Shown here piece after piece: positions 15,215 to 15,398 of a DNA stretch of 15,398 nt. The notes under the pieces were generated by a model that worked only from the letters and a program-made list of their open reading frames with translations, ran no database searches and was not told where the DNA came from. Every line of letters begins with the position of its first letter. The stretch's first letter is position 1. The stretch is from contig CAISIP010000163.1 of the NCBI GenBank assembly GCA_903885415.1, positions 1-15,398 on the forward strand. The letters run 5' to 3'. Position numbers and translations under genes: made by a program. The DNA comes from an uncultured beta proteobacterium. Lineage in GTDB: Bacteria; Pseudomonadota; Gammaproteobacteria; Burkholderiales; Burkholderiaceae_C.

Positions 15215-15398
15215 TCACACACAAAATCTAGAAAAACAGGGCTTTGGTGTCGAACTTAAGTGGCCAAGCACGGCGGGGGTCAGCGCCGTAAGGGCCAGTC
15301 TGCACATGCCGTGTCGCTTGATGGCGTTCAGGCGTATCGCATCATCCTTTGCACCCCGCATCGAGGGAAGCACTTCGGCGATGTACCGACTGATGACC
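15215..15398 (-). pseudogene. Tyrosine recombinase (phage-type integrase) N-terminal part, cut by the insertion sequence
   Basis: Read leftwards from the window edge, one frame gives VISRYIAEVLPSMRGAKDDA followed by IRLNAIKRHGMCRLALTALTPAVL. This is the core-binding (SAM-like) domain pattern of tyrosine recombinases: a YxxEV...RGAK helix pair, then a short-repeat linker and LTPA(x)L. After about 44 codons the frame enters the insertion sequence at 15263 and ends at a TGA at 15215-15217, giving a chimeric 16-residue tail. The catalytic domain is absent and does not resume on the far side of the element, where the RpiR gene lies. The start is beyond the right edge. Such integrases usually mark phage-like or genomic-island ends. 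Confidence 0.65.
15248..15263 (-). repeat. Terminal inverted repeat of the insertion sequence, right
   Basis: Read on the minus strand it is CCACTTAAGTTCGACA, matching the left repeat at 13 of 16 positions. The sequence outside it belongs to an interrupted integrase gene. The stretch from 15114 to 15247 inside the element is noncoding. Confidence 0.65.

Larger units (their letters stand above)
13315..15263 (-). mobile_element. IS1634-like insertion sequence, 1949 bp
   Basis: The element is bounded by imperfect 16-bp terminal inverted repeats (13315-13330 and 15248-15263, 13 of 16 bases matching) and holds one transposase gene on the minus strand. Length and gene content fit the IS1634 group of the IS4 superfamily. 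The flanks (ending gctgaa on the left, starting ccaagc on the right) show no target-site duplication. It starts 29 bp after the RpiR gene and its other end cuts an integrase gene. The exact ends are my reading and could shift by a few bases. Confidence 0.7.

Noticed and set aside
1..15398. CRISPR array, rRNA or tRNA genes, toxin-antitoxin or phage-defence system.
   Set aside because: I saw no regularly spaced repeats, no tRNA cloverleaf or rRNA motifs and no nuclease or toxin families on either strand.

Overview
The window looks like an accessory, probably horizontally acquired, catabolic region in a GC-rich proteobacterium. Gene content, codon style and the ABC-transporter and insertion-sequence types suggest a Burkholderiales-like betaproteobacterium. 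That placement is inference, because no rRNA or other phylogenetic marker is present.

Layout. (1) Positions 1-650, minus strand: a class I SAM-dependent methyltransferase cut by the left edge, preceded by a possible 30-codon leader ORF. (2) Positions 906-4078, minus strand: a three-gene run transcribed leftwards, made of a class III PLP aminotransferase and the large and small subunits of a two-subunit aconitase X (AcnX, DUF521/DUF126). (3) Positions 4079-4282: a divergent control region with a good minus-strand promoter, a perfect spaced palindrome and several repeated half-sites. (4) Positions 4283-12307, plus strand: a long, tightly spaced run of nine genes. These are an SDR oxidoreductase, a Tat-exported polyamine-type substrate-binding protein, two permeases, an ATPase, two tandem paralogous SDRs, a luciferase-like flavin monooxygenase and an NAD(P)H:FMN reductase. 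(5) Positions 12389-13285: an RpiR-family regulator starting with TTG. (6) Positions 13315-15263: an IS1634-like insertion sequence with imperfect terminal inverted repeats and a 570-residue DDE transposase. (7) Positions 15264-15398: the N-terminal part of a tyrosine-recombinase gene, cut by the right end of the insertion sequence and by the window edge.

How the genes may work together (inference). The PotD/B/C/A-type transporter imports a small, probably nitrogen-containing or charged compound. The monooxygenase, fed with reduced flavin by the neighbouring FMN reductase, oxidises it. Three NAD(P)-dependent SDRs oxidise or reduce hydroxyl/keto intermediates. AcnX dehydrates a hydroxylated intermediate (its best-known bacterial substrate is cis-3-hydroxy-L-proline), and the aminotransferase moves the amino group. 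The RpiR protein is the only local regulator and probably senses an intermediate through its SIS domain. I do not recognise this combination as a described pathway, so the substrate is unknown. The insertion sequence has no visible target-site duplication and one end lies inside an integrase gene, so this edge of the region has been rearranged.
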